A stretch of 64,000 nt of DNA from a marine gamma proteobacterium HTCC2143 (GTDB lineage: Bacteria > Pseudomonadota > Gammaproteobacteria > Pseudomonadales > Dasaniaceae), in contig AAVT01000001.1 of the NCBI GenBank assembly GCA_000169075.1, positions 571,201-635,200 of the forward strand. Direction: 5' to 3'. Position 1 is the first letter of the stretch. Every line of letters begins with the position of its first letter. This document shows positions 1 through 8,729 of this stretch, piece by piece. A program made the translations under genes and the position numbers. A model generated the notes under the pieces. The model had not been told where the DNA came from, searched no databases, and saw nothing but the letters and a program-made list of their open reading frames with translations.

Positions 1-480
1 GGTGCCGGCCTTAATCTTATACTCACCCGTCCCTTCGTTGTTGGCAATACTATATCTGTGCAAAATGTAACCGGCATAGTCGAGGAAATACAGCTCGCTT
101 ATACCCGCTTGACCAATGAAGATGGGATAGAAATCACTATTCCTAACAAGCACATTATTGGCGAAGTCATTCACAACTCTCGCGCTGACACATTAATAGA
201 GCTAGAAGTGGGTATCAGCTACAATGCTGACCCGGAGCAAGCGGTGCTCGTCATAAAACAAGCATTGGCAGGCTTACACGTTGACAGTGAGCGCAACAAC
301 CCTGTTGTCGGTATCGATAGCTTTGGTGATAGCAATATCACTTTAGCAGCCAGACTATGGGCGCCAACCTGCAACCATTTTCGAGTTCGTTATCAGGCAA
401 ATAGTGCCATCTATGCCGCTTTAAAACAGGCAAAAATAGAAATTGCATACCCGCAACGAGAAGTGCGTATGATTTCCTAG
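1..480 (+). CDS. MscS-family mechanosensitive channel, C-terminal part
   Basis: The gene enters from the left edge with no start visible; 159 residues are present. The visible part is the last pore-helix end, the beta domain and the C-terminal alpha/beta domain of a small-conductance mechanosensitive channel. Family marks are the RPFVVGN turn just after the pore helix (about visible residues 10-16), the IPNKHIIG strand (about 45-52), the NSRADTLIE segment and the AYPQREV tail. Such channels form inner-membrane heptamers that release solutes on hypo-osmotic shock. A GTG at 58 could be mistaken for a start, but the homology continues upstream of it in the same frame. The gene converges on the alcohol dehydrogenase with only 16 bases between stops. 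Subtype cannot be told without the N-terminal half. Confidence 0.86.
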   Translation, partial: GAGLNLILTRPFVVGNTISVQNVTGIVEEIQLAYTRLTNEDGIEITIPNKHIIGEVIHNSRADTLIELEVGISYNADPEQAVLVIKQALAGLHVDSERNNPVVGIDSFGDSNITLAARLWAPTCNHFRVRYQANSAIYAALKQAKIEIAYPQREVRMIS

Positions 481-496
481 CAGGATAACTAGTGAC

Positions 497-1657
497 CTAG
501 CTCCAGACTTTTCGGTAAAGCTGCTCGATATCAAACTGTTCGGGAATCAGCGGATTATTGTTCGGCGAACCGGATGCTAGCGCCTGCTCTGCCATCGTTG
601 TTATCACATCAGCATAGTCCGTCTCCGAAATTCCAAACGTTTTCGGTGACGGCACTTGCAAGTCACTATTCAACCGATACAACCCGTCTAGTAGCTTGAT
701 ACCGGCATCAGCGTCACTATCCGACAAACTGGCCAAATCCATTGCTCGAGCGCACTCTGCATAGCGGCTGACAGATCCAGGTAATGAATATTCTGTTACC
801 GCAGGCATTAACATGGCATTGCTCAAGCCATGAGGTACGTGAAAAAAGGCCCCCAGTGGCCGACTCATACCATGAATCAGTGTTACCGAAGAATTCGAGA
901 ATGCAATGCCACCCTGGGTTGCGGCCAACATCATAGCTTCTCTTGCCACTTTGTTGTCTGGGTTATCGCAGGCGATTCGGATATTGCGAGCAATCGATGA
1001 CATAGACGCCAACGCAATAGTGTCAGTGAAAGCATTGGCCTTACGGCTTATGTAGGCTTCCATTGCGTGACAAAGACTATCGATTCCGGTGTCCGCCGTT
1101 AGGCGATAAGGCATGGTCATTGTTAGCTCAAAATCTACTAGCGCAGCGGTGGGCATTAAACCTGAACCTAGGCACATCATTTTTTCCTGGGTTTCTGTAT
1201 CAGTAACCACCGTCACTCGGGTAGCTTCAGAGCCTGTTCCTGCCGTCGTTGGAATCGCAATAATAGGCACGCCAATCGGCACGGGATTAGGCGCTTTATA
1301 ATCACGCATTTTGCCACCGTGAACCGCTAAAACCGCCAGTGCTTTAGCCGTATCAATCGAACTACCGCCCCCTAATGCCACCACTGAATCGAAGTCGCCT
1401 TGCTGCCAACTTTCCATTGCTGCGGCAATAGAGTCTGTTGTCGGATCGGCAACACAGTCAGTAAAGGTACCAAATTCTACGTTGGATTTTTCTAGTCCAC
1501 TGGCTATCTTATCAACATAACCGCACTGCGCCATAAAAGGGTCAGACACTATCATTGGACTCGAAAGGCCCATCTCTAACAACACCTCTGCCAGTTGGCT
1601 GCTAACTCCAGCGCCGATGCGCAGTATTCGGGGTAGGTATATCGATGAAGCAGTCAC
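497..1657 (-). CDS. Iron-containing (group III) alcohol dehydrogenase
   Basis: 386 residues, the normal length for the Fe-ADH family, which interconverts alcohols and aldehydes with NAD(P) in the cytoplasm. The N-terminal Rossmann-like domain carries the nucleotide-binding GGGSSIDTAKA (about 96-106) and PTTAGTGSEAT. The all-helical C-terminal domain carries the metal ligands in GIDSLCHAMEAY and in HGMSRPLGAFFHVPHG, so all ligands (Asp, three His) are present. The GTG at 1657 was chosen because AGGAGA lies 7 bases upstream (1670-1665); the frame stays open to 1786 but that extension is outside the family. The physiological substrate cannot be read from sequence; a role in oxidising alcohols made by the nearby P450 is only a possibility. 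Confidence 0.88.
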   Translation of the reverse strand: MTASSIYLPRILRIGAGVSSQLAEVLLEMGLSSPMIVSDPFMAQCGYVDKIASGLEKSNVEFGTFTDCVADPTTDSIAAAMESWQQGDFDSVVALGGGSSIDTAKALAVLAVHGGKMRDYKAPNPVPIGVPIIAIPTTAGTGSEATRVTVVTDTETQEKMMCLGSGLMPTAALVDFELTMTMPYRLTADTGIDSLCHAMEAYISRKANAFTDTIALASMSSIARNIRIACDNPDNKVAREAMMLAATQGGIAFSNSSVTLIHGMSRPLGAFFHVPHGLSNAMLMPAVTEYSLPGSVSRYAECARAMDLASLSDSDADAGIKLLDGLYRLNSDLQVPSPKTFGISETDYADVITTMAEQALASGSPNNNPLIPEQFDIEQLYRKVWS

Positions 1658-1846
1658 AATGAAATCTCCTATGAATTTTCGGAACACGGTCAGCGTAAAT
1701 TGTGCTGTCCTAGTGATTCTGATACACCATCTTATAGGATAAGACCCAACAGGGGCAGGTAAATTATCACTGCAAACGAGTTCCAAAGACGGGTAAGATC
1801 GTTGCCATCAGTCTTGTATCTCACTCACGCAAGGACCAATCTAACT

Positions 1847-3076
1847 ATGGCTTTAACAGACTCCCTTTGCGCCCATGATTACGTTGTCATTGGCGGTGGT
1901 ATCGTCGGTATTTCTACGGCTTTACATTTGAAACAGCAACAACCTTCCAGCTCGGTCCTTCTTATAGACAAAGAGTCGAAGGTGGCGAAGCATCAGACAG
2001 GTCATAACAGCGGTGTAATTCATGCCGGAGTTTACTACGAACCAGGCAGTCTAAAAGCAGACTTTTGCAAGCGAGGCGCACTATCAACCATAGAGTTTTG
2101 CCAGAAAAATAATATTCCATACCAGCAACCAGGAAAATTGCTCGTCGCTACCAGTCCCATTGAACTGCAACGAATGGCAAATTTAAAACGACGATGTGAA
2201 GACAACGGCATAGCTGCAAAAACACTGCAGTCTCAACAATTACGCGAACTTGAGCCCAATATTGTTGGCTTAGGAGCACTGCAAATCGATCAAAGCGGCA
2301 TTGTTGATTATCCACAAATCGCTCAAGCGATGGCTAAACAATTCCAGTTGAGCGGAGGGGAGCTTCTACTCAGCACCGAGTTACTCGGCGCTATAGAGCG
2401 GCCTGAAGCCATAGAACTATCGACCTCACAAGGCACCATCAATACATACCAGCTTATTTGTTGTGCCGGTCTGATGGCCGATCGCCTTACTCAGATGTTA
2501 GGCATTGAAACCAATTTTGCCATTGTCCCCTTTCGCGGAGAGTACTATCAGCTTCATCATCGGCATCGGCATATCATCAATCATTTAATCTATCCCATTC
2601 CCGATCCTGAATTGCCCTTCCTCGGCGTACACCTAACACCGATGATTGATGGCAGTATCACTGTTGGTCCAAACGCAGTCTTAGGTTGGAAGCGGGAAGG
2701 TTATGGCAGTATCAATTTTTCTGTCAAAGACAGCTTAGCGTTACTGAGTTTTCCCGGTTTTTGGCATCTTGGGAAGCGTCACTTTGCGTCAGGGTTGATA
2801 GAGTACAAGAATAGCTTCTACAAGCCGGGCTATTTAAAACTGCTCAACAAATATTGTCCCAGCATAACTATCGACGATCTTAAACCTTATCCTGCAGGCG
2901 TCAGAGCGCAGGCTGTGCTTAATGACGGTAGCTTGGTCCATGATTTTCTGTTTGCCGAATCTAAACGTAGCTTGCATGTTTGCAATGCGCCGTCACCAGC
3001 AGCAACATCGGCAATTCCAATCGGCCAGCATATCGCTGAATTAATGACGAAAAAATCAGCGGCGGCGTTGGGTTGA
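1847..3076 (+). CDS. lhgO: L-2-hydroxyglutarate oxidase LhgO
   Basis: About 409 residues of a DAO-type FAD oxidoreductase closely resembling LhgO (YgaF), which oxidises L-2-hydroxyglutarate to 2-oxoglutarate and passes electrons to the quinone pool. The FAD dinucleotide fold is at the N-terminus (VIGGGIVGIST, about residues 13-23), followed by the LhgO signature NSGVIHAGVYYEPGSLKA and later FRGEYYQL. The C-terminal segment GVRAQAV and the NAPSPAATS stretch close the FAD site. The ATG at 1847 has AAGGA upstream; an in-frame TTG at 1802 would add 15 residues with no family match. It is divergent from the alcohol dehydrogenase. No partner gene of glutarate or lysine degradation is adjacent, so it probably acts as a metabolite-repair enzyme. 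Confidence 0.89.
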   Translation: MALTDSLCAHDYVVIGGGIVGISTALHLKQQQPSSSVLLIDKESKVAKHQTGHNSGVIHAGVYYEPGSLKADFCKRGALSTIEFCQKNNIPYQQPGKLLVATSPIELQRMANLKRRCEDNGIAAKTLQSQQLRELEPNIVGLGALQIDQSGIVDYPQIAQAMAKQFQLSGGELLLSTELLGAIERPEAIELSTSQGTINTYQLICCAGLMADRLTQMLGIETNFAIVPFRGEYYQLHHRHRHIINHLIYPIPDPELPFLGVHLTPMIDGSITVGPNAVLGWKREGYGSINFSVKDSLALLSFPGFWHLGKRHFASGLIEYKNSFYKPGYLKLLNKYCPSITIDDLKPYPAGVRAQAVLNDGSLVHDFLFAESKRSLHVCNAPSPAATSAIPIGQHIAELMTKKSAAALG

Positions 3077-3261
3077 GGCTATCTTTACGGGGGAAATAAA
3101 AAACTAGATAGACGCCTGATGCCTACCATACTCACCGGCTCGACTTTAACGAGAAACACTTCGGGTATTACACAACCAAAAATCGTTTAACTTTATTTAT
3201 CAGCTAGGGTGTCGGTAATTCAAACCGCTATTACGATAGCTTAGTTTTTTCCAGCTCTAAT

Positions 3262-3576
3262 CTATACAGGGTTACTATCATTATCTGACTCCATTCCATG
3301 AATAGTAACAACATTGGCCGACGAAGAAGCAAAACGATACTGCGCTAACGCCTGATATTCCTTAGAATAGTACCAAGCATTTGCATCTATCTTTGATGGA
3401 AATTCAATCAGCACCGTTCGAGTGGCACCCCAACTACCTTCCAGCAATTGCGTGCTTTCATCCACTGCAAGCATCTTGCCCTTAAACTTCTCGAAGATAG
3501 CCATAAACCCATCCTCATATTTAGAATATTGCTCCCGGTCATCAATCTGAATCTGAGCAACAATATATGTAGCCAT
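3262..3576 (-). CDS. DUF1330 family protein
   Basis: 104 residues matching the small ferredoxin-like DUF1330 family: it opens with ATYIVAQIQIDDREQY and has the conserved GSWGATRTVLIEFPS strand-loop and a SKEYQALAQYR helix. These proteins adopt a dimeric alpha/beta-barrel like antibiotic-biosynthesis monooxygenases, but no reaction is established. The ATG at 3576 has AAGG 7 bases upstream; a TTG two codons earlier is the only alternative. It lies downstream of the P450 on the same strand with about 200 bases between. A second, more distant DUF1330 protein is at 10617-11024. Confidence 0.72.
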   Translation of the reverse strand: MATYIVAQIQIDDREQYSKYEDGFMAIFEKFKGKMLAVDESTQLLEGSWGATRTVLIEFPSKIDANAWYYSKEYQALAQYRFASSSANVVTIHGMESDNDSNPV

Positions 3577-3785
3577 AGTCAAACCTTAGCTCAATATCTT
3601 ACGACGATAAAAAAATCATCCGAACAATTTAATTTTTTTTGATAGCCACCAATACTTAAGATTGAACCATTCGTCTAACGGAGCATCAATCAGCAAGCAA
3701 CAAAGTCCCTATTTTTTCTGTCAGAGCAAACATTACAACTCGCACCCCCACGATATTGTAGGCGTGCGTTCACCCCCTACGGCGA

Positions 3786-5036
3786 TTAATATGAATGCAG
3801 GCGTACCGGCAAACTGGAAATCCCATGTACAAAACAGGAAGGAATTCGTTCGGGCGCACCGACCACCTCAATCGTTTTAAAGCGCTTCTGAATTTCTTCC
3901 CACAATACTCGCAACTGCATCTCTGCTAGACGATTTCCCATACAGCGATGTAAGCCAAAACCAAAGGAAATATGATTACGGGCTCGTTCTCTATCGATCA
4001 AGAATTTATTGGGATTGGGAATGGTGCGCTCATCACGATTACCTGATGCGTACCACATAATTATTTTGTCACCTTTCTTAATTTGCTGACCCTCAAATTC
4101 ATAATCACGAGTGGCCGTGCGCCGCATATGCGCGAGAGGCGTAACCCAACGAATGATCTCGGAGACCATATTGGGTATGTGTTCTGGGTGACTGCGCAAC
4201 TTCTCATACTCAGCAGGATTTTCGTTCAGTGCCAGCAGTCCGCCAGTAATTGAATTACGGGTTGTATCGTTACCGCCAACGATTAATAACAGAATATTTC
4301 CCAAATACTCTTGCGGGCTCAGGTTCTTAGTTGCATCACCCCTAATCATCATCGATATCAAATCATTGCCAACAGGATTTTCTTCACGCTCTTTCCACAA
4401 TTGCAGAAAATAGTTTAGGCATTCAATCAGTTCTTGTTGACGCTCTTCTTCTGTCTCTATCAATCCCGCACCCAACCGCGCAAATGTCACATCTGACCAG
4501 TGAGTTAATTTATAGCGATCCTCAAATGGAAAGTCGAACAACGTCGCCAGCATTTGGGTTGTCAATTCGATTGATACCCGATCAACCCAATTAAATGTTT
4601 CTCCAATCGGTAGTGAGTCCAAGATATTTACAGCCCGCGACCGGATGGTAGATTCAAGCTCTTTCAGATTAGGCGGCGCTACAACATTTTGCACAGCTCT
4701 GCGCTGATCGTCATGTTTCGGCGGGTCCATCGCAATAAACGTCGGCGCAGTAAAATCGCTGTCTTCTGCTGGATCTGAAATTGTAATGGATGGAAAAGAC
4801 GAAAACACTTCCCAGTTTTTTTCAACTTTCATAATGTCGTCAAAACGTGTTATCGACCAGTACGGTCCAAATTCGCTGCTCTTGCAGTAATGCACTGGGG
4901 CATCATTGCGAAGACGAGTCAAATAATCCCACTTTGCGTCATTAATCCATAGGTCTACATCGCTAACATCAATATCTTCCAATGGCATAGTCGCAGGATC
5001 ATAATCCAGCATGCTTATTCTTTCTAGTGAACCCAT
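3786..5036 (-). CDS. Cytochrome P450, CYP153 family (alkane terminal hydroxylase)
   Basis: 416 residues of a soluble bacterial class I P450. The I-helix oxygen-activation segment is GGNDTTRNSITGG, the K-helix ExxR is within VSEIIRW, followed by the TPLAHMRRTATRD stretch that is characteristic of CYP153, and the heme loop is FGFGLHRCMGNRLAEMQ with the thiolate Cys at about 365. VHYCKSSEFGPYWS near the N-terminus is also a CYP153 hallmark. Members hydroxylate medium-chain n-alkanes (and fatty acids or cyclic alkanes) at the terminal carbon using electrons from a ferredoxin and ferredoxin reductase. CTCCTTT at 5048-5054 (AAAGGAG on the coding strand) supports the ATG. No ferredoxin or reductase is adjacent, unlike the usual CYP153 operon. 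Family assignment is strong; exact substrate is inference. Confidence 0.93.
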   Translation of the reverse strand: MGSLERISMLDYDPATMPLEDIDVSDVDLWINDAKWDYLTRLRNDAPVHYCKSSEFGPYWSITRFDDIMKVEKNWEVFSSFPSITISDPAEDSDFTAPTFIAMDPPKHDDQRRAVQNVVAPPNLKELESTIRSRAVNILDSLPIGETFNWVDRVSIELTTQMLATLFDFPFEDRYKLTHWSDVTFARLGAGLIETEEERQQELIECLNYFLQLWKEREENPVGNDLISMMIRGDATKNLSPQEYLGNILLLIVGGNDTTRNSITGGLLALNENPAEYEKLRSHPEHIPNMVSEIIRWVTPLAHMRRTATRDYEFEGQQIKKGDKIIMWYASGNRDERTIPNPNKFLIDRERARNHISFGFGLHRCMGNRLAEMQLRVLWEEIQKRFKTIEVVGAPERIPSCFVHGISSLPVRLHSY

Positions 5037-5165
5037 ACGCTATTAAACTCCTTTAAATGAACAGATAGATATCAAAATGTACCGATAAGACAGACAAAAT
5101 GTCGTCCAATATTTAGCCAAAGGCGCACTTTACCAGATTATGACCGGTTTTCAATCAGCGAAAGC

Positions 5166-5405
5166 CTACCATTGTACAGCCACTTTTTCGAAAGTAATCT
5201 CGAGAGAGACAGTACTAAAACTTTCAAGTGACTCGGTAATCAGTCCCAATTGTGTCACCTTTTCCAAAGCGTCCACAATTTCAACGGATGCATTAAGGGC
5301 GTGAACACGGGGGCATTGTTCGGCAATCTTATTGAGCAAAGTAATATTAGTAATAGTAACGCTGTATGGGACTAGCCAATACAGTGAACTGATTACCTGA
5401 ATTAC
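5166..5405 (-). pseudogene. Possible remnant: 79-codon open fragment of unknown origin
   Basis: Between the P450 and the molybdopterin remnant, the minus strand stays open for 79 codons from a TGA at 5406-5408 to a TAG at 5166-5168. There is no convincing start. The translation is protein-like (CPRVHALNASVEIVDALEK, then a strand-rich end VSLEITFEKVAVQW) and could be the C-terminus of a lost gene. I do not recognise the family. It may equally be chance; confidence is low. Confidence 0.2.
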
Positions 5406-5672
5406 TCAGTGTTTAACGGCAGCGTTGCAGTCAATCATTAACCCTGATCTGAATAAAATGTTCACCGATAGTCAAAGCTATAATCTTATATTGATCGCCC
5501 CTATTCGTTCATTGACTTAGCTCAACAATAGCGATGCCACACATTGCTGCATTTCCTGATGCCCACTGGATGGCGATTGGTAGTATGCTTACGGTATAAA
5601 AGGCGCTACACGTTGGCTTCATTATAATTTTGAGAATCAGACAGCGAGGAGTTCCAGTGCCCAGTATTAACC

Positions 5673-6089
5673 GGCTTGAGGAAAAATGCATTCTTCCAAG
5701 CCAGGCAACGAAATGTTGAACTACTTTGAGAACGATCACCCTCCGAAACTTTTTTGCATCCTGCAGACGTATTCTGTGAGTGCCTAAGTGACAATGATGG
5801 GGTTCAACTGGAAAATGAATACGGCAAAGTTGCTACTAAAGTATTGATTCAAAAATCCATGAAACCCGGGCATATCAGAGTTCCTCATGCTTGGTGGTAT
5901 CCAGAACTTGGCGGTTCGGAAAATCTCACTTGAACTCTAGTCTCCGGCGACGCCGCGTAATGTTCAGACGCTGGCAAATATTTTGATACGGAGCACGCTG
6001 TTCCGCATTTCAAGGACTTTCTAGGACCTCTTGTTAAGCTTGTTCCGCCACAAAATTTCTCAGCTATTACATTAGATGATACTATTTAA
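5673..6089 (+). pseudogene. Remnant of a molybdopterin oxidoreductase, C-terminal domain
   Basis: Reading 5673-6089 in one frame gives the C-terminal molybdopterin-dinucleotide-binding domain of a DMSO-reductase-superfamily enzyme: a RKNAFFQARQRNVELL stretch, LHPADVF, then KSMKPGHIRVPHAWWYPELG, the PGH..P.GWW-type motif of this domain, and a downstream DTEHAVPHFKDF tail ending at TAA 6087-6089. Three in-frame stops interrupt it (TGA after VELL, TGA after GGSENLT, TAA after SGDAA). Nothing of the large catalytic N-terminal part or of the iron-sulfur subunit remains. The remnant is on the opposite strand to both neighbours. The parent subfamily cannot be named. Confidence 0.7.
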
Positions 6090-6137
6090 TGATTAAACGC
6101 TGGCCGAACGGTCACTATTAAAACCAAGCCCTTCACA

Positions 6138-6560
6138 CTAAGGGGCCTGGCGGACCTTCTTGGCATTTTTTGGTTCCGTTGAAGGGCTGCCAAATTTCTT
6201 CAAGACTTCGTAATAGATCTGAGCAATTGGCGAGAAAACCGAATCATCTTTGCACATAGTACGGAATAGTTTATCGGCTTCATCTTTGTATTTTTTTCGC
6301 GGCTTAAGCTTTCGTTTTCGCATTAGCTGATAAAAAGCATCGTGAACCAGGGAAGCTCTTAGATTTTCATCGGTGTCAATAATTAGCCCTGAGGTCCCAT
6401 CCCAAGCGTAGCCGTCTTTAACAGTCAAACTGCCGTCACTTTTTAGCAAAATAAACTGCGTGTCTATTTCTGTTGGAGGCCGTATCCGGGTTTGGATATG
6501 GTAGTCCCTATCCAGTTGGTACTTATATCCCGACCTATAAAATATTTTATCATCTGTCAT
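6138..6560 (-). CDS. DUF1353 family protein
   Basis: 140 residues. The core KDGYAWDGTSG followed by the conserved ASLVHDAFYQLMRK helix is the hallmark of DUF1353, a family frequent in phages and scattered in bacterial chromosomes; function is unknown. The His-Asp pair in LVHDAFYQL is the most conserved part and suggests a possible metal or catalytic site (inference). The Lys/Arg-rich stretch KRKLKPRKKYKDEADK follows. GGAGG lies 7 bases before the ATG, a near-ideal ribosome site. The neighbours (MsrA, molybdopterin remnant) give no clue, and no other phage gene is nearby. Confidence 0.76.
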   Translation of the reverse strand: MTDDKIFYRSGYKYQLDRDYHIQTRIRPPTEIDTQFILLKSDGSLTVKDGYAWDGTSGLIIDTDENLRASLVHDAFYQLMRKRKLKPRKKYKDEADKLFRTMCKDDSVFSPIAQIYYEVLKKFGSPSTEPKNAKKVRQAP

Positions 6561-6649
6561 TACTCGTCCTCCGTTACAAGTTTACAATCCCACTGCGCCA
6601 ACCACTCAAACTAATAGAAGGCGATATTTTCACCTGTCGCTGGCTCACT

Positions 6650-7228
6650 CTATTTTCCCCAAATCTCTTGCAAACGTTTATCTCGACCACAATTCCATCG
6701 ATAAGCCTTATAACGGATAGGACTTTTTTTGTAAAAATCCTGATGATAACTTTCTCCGCCTTTAATGGGATAAAAAGTTGATGCCTTGAGAATGGGCGTA
6801 ACGACTTCTAAATCAGGGAACTGATCGATTACCTGTCGTTTCGATTGTCCGGCGATTTGTTCTTCCTCATCACTAGCGACGAAAATAGCACTCAGATAGC
6901 TAGGTCCTTTATCACAAAATTGGCCCCTCTTGTCGAAAGGATCAATGTTTATCCAAAAGTTCTCCAATAATTTCTCATACGTTATTATCTCCGGATCATA
7001 GGTAATTTCAACAGCTTCAAAATGTCCTGCGTGATTGCCATTGTAGGTCGGGTTTTTCGCCGTGCCCCCAGTAAACCCAGAAACAACGTCGGTAACACCC
7101 TCAAGCTTTTCGAAATCCGACTCCATACACCAAAAACAACCGCCCGCCAATACGGTTGTGTCCGCTGTAACGTCAGCGTTATAAAGCAACATACTCGTTA
7201 TTAAAAAAAATACCCTTCCGTATTTCAC
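6650..7228 (-). CDS. msrA: Peptide-methionine (S)-S-oxide reductase MsrA, exported
   Basis: 192 residues. MsrA reduces methionine S-sulfoxide in proteins using a Cys sulfenic acid intermediate. The catalytic motif GCFWCME is at about residues 30-36, GFTGG and the NGNHAGHFEAVEITYDP substrate-binding stretch follow, and SYHQDFY is the conserved C-terminal part. A basic start then FFLITSMLLY hydrophobic core and ADVTADT form a likely signal peptide, so the enzyme probably works in the periplasm. The GTG at 7228 was chosen because GGAG lies 7 bases upstream and the signal peptide then has normal size; GTG 7255 is the alternative. No MsrB is fused or adjacent. C-terminal recycling Cys appears as WNCGRD. 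Confidence 0.92.
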   Translation of the reverse strand: MKYGRVFFLITSMLLYNADVTADTTVLAGGCFWCMESDFEKLEGVTDVVSGFTGGTAKNPTYNGNHAGHFEAVEITYDPEIITYEKLLENFWINIDPFDKRGQFCDKGPSYLSAIFVASDEEEQIAGQSKRQVIDQFPDLEVVTPILKASTFYPIKGGESYHQDFYKKSPIRYKAYRWNCGRDKRLQEIWGK

Positions 7229-7551
7229 AAAGATTCTCCGTCGTATCACAGCCACTAAAATGAGACCCTACTTATGTTAGCTGTTGATTTAACTGGGTCA
7301 GTAGACACTAATTATTGATCGACATAGTGACATTACTAGATCATGCTAGCTACTAAAAGTGTAGCTTGAATCGAATAAAAAAATCATATGATGTCGGAAA
7401 TACGATCAGCTACATCAGGTTAGCCTATCGGTAGTATGAGCGGAACAACGAGGCCTTAGCGGATAACCTAAGTCTAGATAAACGTGGAGTACCGCCGGTC
7501 AACATGTAATGATGATTCCGTCATTCATTGAGCAGCAAATGGGAGGGTGTG
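7229..7551. other. Intergenic region between msrA and the persulfide dioxygenase
   Basis: Divergent intergenic stretch of 323 bases that must hold the promoters of both flanking genes. I see no ORF with coding character, no clear operator and no regulator gene of the BigR/SqrR type that often controls persulfide dioxygenases. Confidence 0.5.
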
Positions 7552-8619
7552 ATGCTGATATTTCGCCAACTGTTTGATCCTATTTCGTCAACGTATACTT
7601 ATCTAATCGGGGATGCGGGCGAAGCCGTGCTGATCGACCCGGTTTTTGAACAGGCACAGCGCGATGCCGCACTGATTAATGAGCTCGGCCTACGGCTGGT
7701 TGACACGATCGAAACTCATGTTCACGCTGACCACATTACCGGCGCATGGCTACACCGGAAACGCTTTGGTAGCCGCATTTGCCTGGCTCTTGCCAGTGAT
7801 GCGACGGGAGCCGATCGGTATTTGGAGCATAACGATCATGTCACGTTTGGCAAACGGCATCTGCAGGTCCGTGCTACGCCCGGTCATACCAACGGTTGCA
7901 TAAGCTTCGTGCTCGACGATGAGACTATGGCATTTACCGGCGACTGTCTGTTAATTCGCGGCAGCGGTCGCACCGACTTTCAACAGGGTGATGCAAAATC
8001 CATGTTTCATTCAATTCACACCCAACTACTGACTTTACCGGTAACTTGTTTGTTATACCCCGGTCATGATTACCGTGGACTAACTGTAACCAGTGTCATC
8101 GAGGAACAGCGTTATAACCCGCGTCTGGGCGGGAATATTATTGAAGAAGATTTCGTGGTCTATATGCAAAATCTCAATCTTCCACATCCACGTCAGATTA
8201 CCGAGGCCGTGCCCGCTAATATGCGCTGCGGTGAACCACAGGAAGGAGTTCTGGATAACGGGAGGCAAAACTGGGCAGTGCTGGCCTACACCTTTGCCGG
8301 AATCTGGGAAATAACATCGCAGGCACTTGAAGAGGTCGCGAATCAGGTGCAGATTTTAGACGTCCGTGAAGCGACCGAATTTGACGGGCCGTTAGGTCAT
8401 ATTAGTGGTGCGCGCCTATTGCCGCTAGCTGCACTGGCTGAAACAATTCAGGAGATTGATTGTACCCGGCCCATTGTCACAGTCTGTCGTTCAGGAGCGC
8501 GTTCCGCACAGGCATCGGTACTGCTGCAAAAAGCGGGGTTTTCAAAAGTCGCCAACCTTGCCGGCGGTATGCTGCGATGGCGTGCCAACCATTTTCCGGT
8601 AATCGGCGGCACCGACTAA
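7552..8619 (+). CDS. Persulfide dioxygenase-rhodanese fusion protein
   Basis: 355 residues with two domains. Residues 1-230 are a metallo-beta-lactamase fold of the ETHE1/Blh persulfide dioxygenase type: ETHVHADHITGAW (His56, His58, Asp60, His61), ATPGHTNG, TGDCLLIRGSGRTDFQQG and YPGHDYRG supply the single-iron site. Residues about 260-355 are a rhodanese (sulfurtransferase) domain with VQILDVREATEFDGP and the catalytic Cys at about 312 in VCRSGARS. The dioxygenase oxidises glutathione persulfide to sulfite and the rhodanese can exchange sulfur with sulfite/thiosulfate, so the fusion handles sulfide detoxification or sulfur amino-acid breakdown. GGAGG 5 bases before the ATG at 7552 fixes the start. 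It stands alone, without a sulfide:quinone reductase. Confidence 0.93.
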   Translation: MLIFRQLFDPISSTYTYLIGDAGEAVLIDPVFEQAQRDAALINELGLRLVDTIETHVHADHITGAWLHRKRFGSRICLALASDATGADRYLEHNDHVTFGKRHLQVRATPGHTNGCISFVLDDETMAFTGDCLLIRGSGRTDFQQGDAKSMFHSIHTQLLTLPVTCLLYPGHDYRGLTVTSVIEEQRYNPRLGGNIIEEDFVVYMQNLNLPHPRQITEAVPANMRCGEPQEGVLDNGRQNWAVLAYTFAGIWEITSQALEEVANQVQILDVREATEFDGPLGHISGARLLPLAALAETIQEIDCTRPIVTVCRSGARSAQASVLLQKAGFSKVANLAGGMLRWRANHFPVIGGTD

Positions 8620-8729
8620 CAGTAAACTGCGTACCGATAGAGGTGCTGTCAAAGAAGTAGCCGCCTATCGCTACCGCTATTCAGAGTTGCTTCTCGGTAG
8701 CTACGCCTCACGCGTTTATTTTTCTATGG

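Noticed and set aside
3662..3880. 72-residue plus-strand ORF
   Set aside because: Overlaps the P450 end antisense, no ribosome site, low-complexity composition.
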